DNA of 7,832 nucleotides. It comes from Patescibacteria group bacterium (lineage in GTDB: Bacteria > Patescibacteriota > Microgenomatia > UM-FILTER-40-11). The stretch is from positions 1 to 7,832 of the forward strand of contig JAMCYY010000031.1 in assembly GCA_023473205.1 (NCBI GenBank), in the 5' to 3' direction. Shown piece after piece: positions 6,944 to 7,832 of this stretch. Within the stretch, counting starts at the first letter, position 1. Every line of letters starts with the position of its first letter. The position numbers and the translations under genes are program-made. The notes below the pieces were generated by a model. The model did no database searches. It was not told the DNA's origin and was given only the letters and a program-made list of their open reading frames with translations.

Positions 6944-7826
6944 TTTCCCTATACACTTCTTTTAGTGAGGTATCTTTTATGGTTAAATTTTTCACTTCCA
7001 ATGAAAATTCTTTGAAAGCAATCTCAACCTCCTTTGCTTGAAAAGGAATCAACAGTTTTTCCGAAAGGTAATTCCAGCGGTCTTTCCTTAAAGAATTATC
7101 GCTAATTTCCTGGACAAAAAACTGATTACCTTTTTCATCATAATATTTAAAGATGACAGTTAAAGGGGGATTTTCGTAAAAATCTTTTGGACTGTAGATT
7201 TCAGTGCTAAAAAGATAATCTTTATCTTTAGATAAGGAAATTTTTAGAGGACTTGTTCCTGACCAGGAAGAGATTAAATTAGTTTGCGGGTTATTGATCT
7301 CTTTTATCAAAATTGAATTAGAAGGTAACTTTTTGACCAGTTTAAAATTATCCAGATTGTTGCTGTCCCACCAGGCAGTTGGCCAGGGGCCAACTAAATG
7401 TCGCCAGTTCATATAAATAGCATCAAAAGGCAAATATTCATGATAAAGTCTTCTTAACTGGTTTAAAGATTGATTTTCAGGGAGAATTTGAATTGCTTTT
7501 CTTTCTCCATAAAAAGCAATTTCAAAAGGAAAACTGGCAACTAAAATTTTGTCTTGCTCAGTATTTTTTTTCAAAAAATCGATATCTTGTAAAAGTATTT
7601 GTTGGTAAATTCCTTCTGCTGGAGTTTGAAATCTAGTATTAAAGGGGCTACTAATTTGCAGAGTGTTTTTCATCATTGCCACTGATTGGAGAAAAGTGAC
7701 TCCAAAGACAAAGCAGGCAATTAACCATTTTTTTAAGCCTTTAATTTGAAAGATAAAAGAATTGATCGAAATGGTGCCAAAAATTATAAAAACCGGTGAA
7801 TAAGAAAAAAACTTTCCGGATAATCC
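6924..7826 (-). CDS. C-terminal part of a polytopic membrane glycosyltransferase-like protein; start missing or frame broken
   Basis: The open frame encodes two hydrophobic segments (SPVFIIFGTISINSFIF, about 7748-7798, and WLIACFVFGVTFLQS, about 7683-7727), then a soluble domain of about 250 residues. Early in that domain, DKILVASFPFEIAFYGERKA followed by ILPEN and a segment ending FDAIYMNWR resembles the extracytoplasmic C-terminal region of GT39/GT83-type (PMT/ArnT-like) lipid-phosphate-sugar glycosyltransferases. The last 110 residues (SPLKISLSKDKDYLFS onward to the end) look beta-rich, possibly a carbohydrate-binding-like sandwich. The gene has no convincing start: GTG 7682-7680 lacks a ribosome-binding site and lies after the hydrophobic segments. 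Upstream the frame runs open to TGA 7829-7827 with no ATG, GTG or TTG. The likely explanation is a longer protein entering from outside the window and broken near the edge. It ends 20 bases inside the next gene. Confidence 0.6.
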   Translation of the reverse strand, partial: GLSGKFFSYSPVFIIFGTISINSFIFQIKGLKKWLIACFVFGVTFLQSVAMMKNTLQISSPFNTRFQTPAEGIYQQILLQDIDFLKKNTEQDKILVASFPFEIAFYGERKAIQILPENQSLNQLRRLYHEYLPFDAIYMNWRHLVGPWPTAWWDSNNLDNFKLVKKLPSNSILIKEINNPQTNLISSWSGTSPLKISLSKDKDYLFSTEIYSPKDFYENPPLTVIFKYYDEKGNQFFVQEISDNSLRKDRWNYLSEKLLIPFQAKEVEIAFKEFSLEVKNLTIKDTSLKEVYRENAYKAL

Positions 7827-7832
7827 TCAAGA
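7803..7832 (-). other. break in the glycosyltransferase frame: in-frame TGA and T7 run
   Basis: On the minus strand the frame of the membrane segment (KFFSYSPVF) meets TGA at 7829-7827, only three bases from the window edge. A run of seven T's (7811-7805) lies between. Both other frames are open up to the edge: one reads LEDYPESFF before the run and would join FFSYSPVF if the run had eight T's; the other reads LRIIRKVF and would join if it had six. Which is real cannot be decided from 30 bases. Confidence 0.5.

Noticed and set aside
7827..7829. Recoded TGA (glycine in Absconditabacteria/Gracilibacteria, tryptophan in Mycoplasma) as an explanation for the in-frame TGA
   Set aside because: Three genes in the window end at TGA, two of them (1621-1623, 4402-4404) in ATGA overlaps with the next gene, which shows TGA works as a stop here.

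Overview
The window is AT-rich bacterial DNA. It reads as the distal part of one long minus-strand operon that meets an opposing gene at the left edge. Genes are packed with 4-base ATGA overlaps or gaps of a few to about 20 bases, coding is lysine/AAA-rich, and TGA is used as a normal stop. This fits a small-genome or uncultured lineage; Patescibacteria (CPR) or Omnitrophota would be typical hosts of such clusters, but the sequence alone cannot assign a phylum.

Layout, in the direction of transcription (right to left): (1) 7826-6924, the last two membrane segments and extracytoplasmic C-terminal domain of a probable GT39/GT83-like polytopic glycosyltransferase, whose frame is broken by a TGA near the window edge; (2) 6943-5480, a cobalamin-binding radical SAM protein; (3) 5478-4402, a radical SAM protein with a SPASM/twitch-like C-terminal cysteine set (copy A); (4) 4405-3638, a class I SAM methyltransferase; (5) 3616-2540, copy B of the same radical SAM protein, same length and about 71% identical by hand count; (6) 2535-1621, a second, unrelated-looking class I methyltransferase with an N-terminal zinc ribbon and a C-terminal hydrophobic segment; (7) 1624-188, a second cobalamin-binding radical SAM protein. 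On the plus strand, 1-181 is the 3' end of a DegT/DnrJ/EryC1/StrS-type PLP sugar aminotransferase, apparently frameshifted in a run of nine A's. It ends six bases from the end of the minus-strand operon.

The genes look like one biosynthetic pathway: four radical SAM enzymes (two B12-dependent, two with a probable auxiliary cluster), two methyltransferases, a membrane glycosyltransferase fragment and a sugar aminotransferase. The unit 'radical SAM then methyltransferase' occurs twice in succession between the two B12 enzymes. Hydrophobic tails on several products and the glycosyltransferase/aminotransferase neighbours suggest a surface glycan, glycolipid or membrane-lipid modification route, but no substrate can be read from the sequence. 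There is no RNA gene, CRISPR array, insertion sequence or gene-free stretch above 20-odd bases inside the window.
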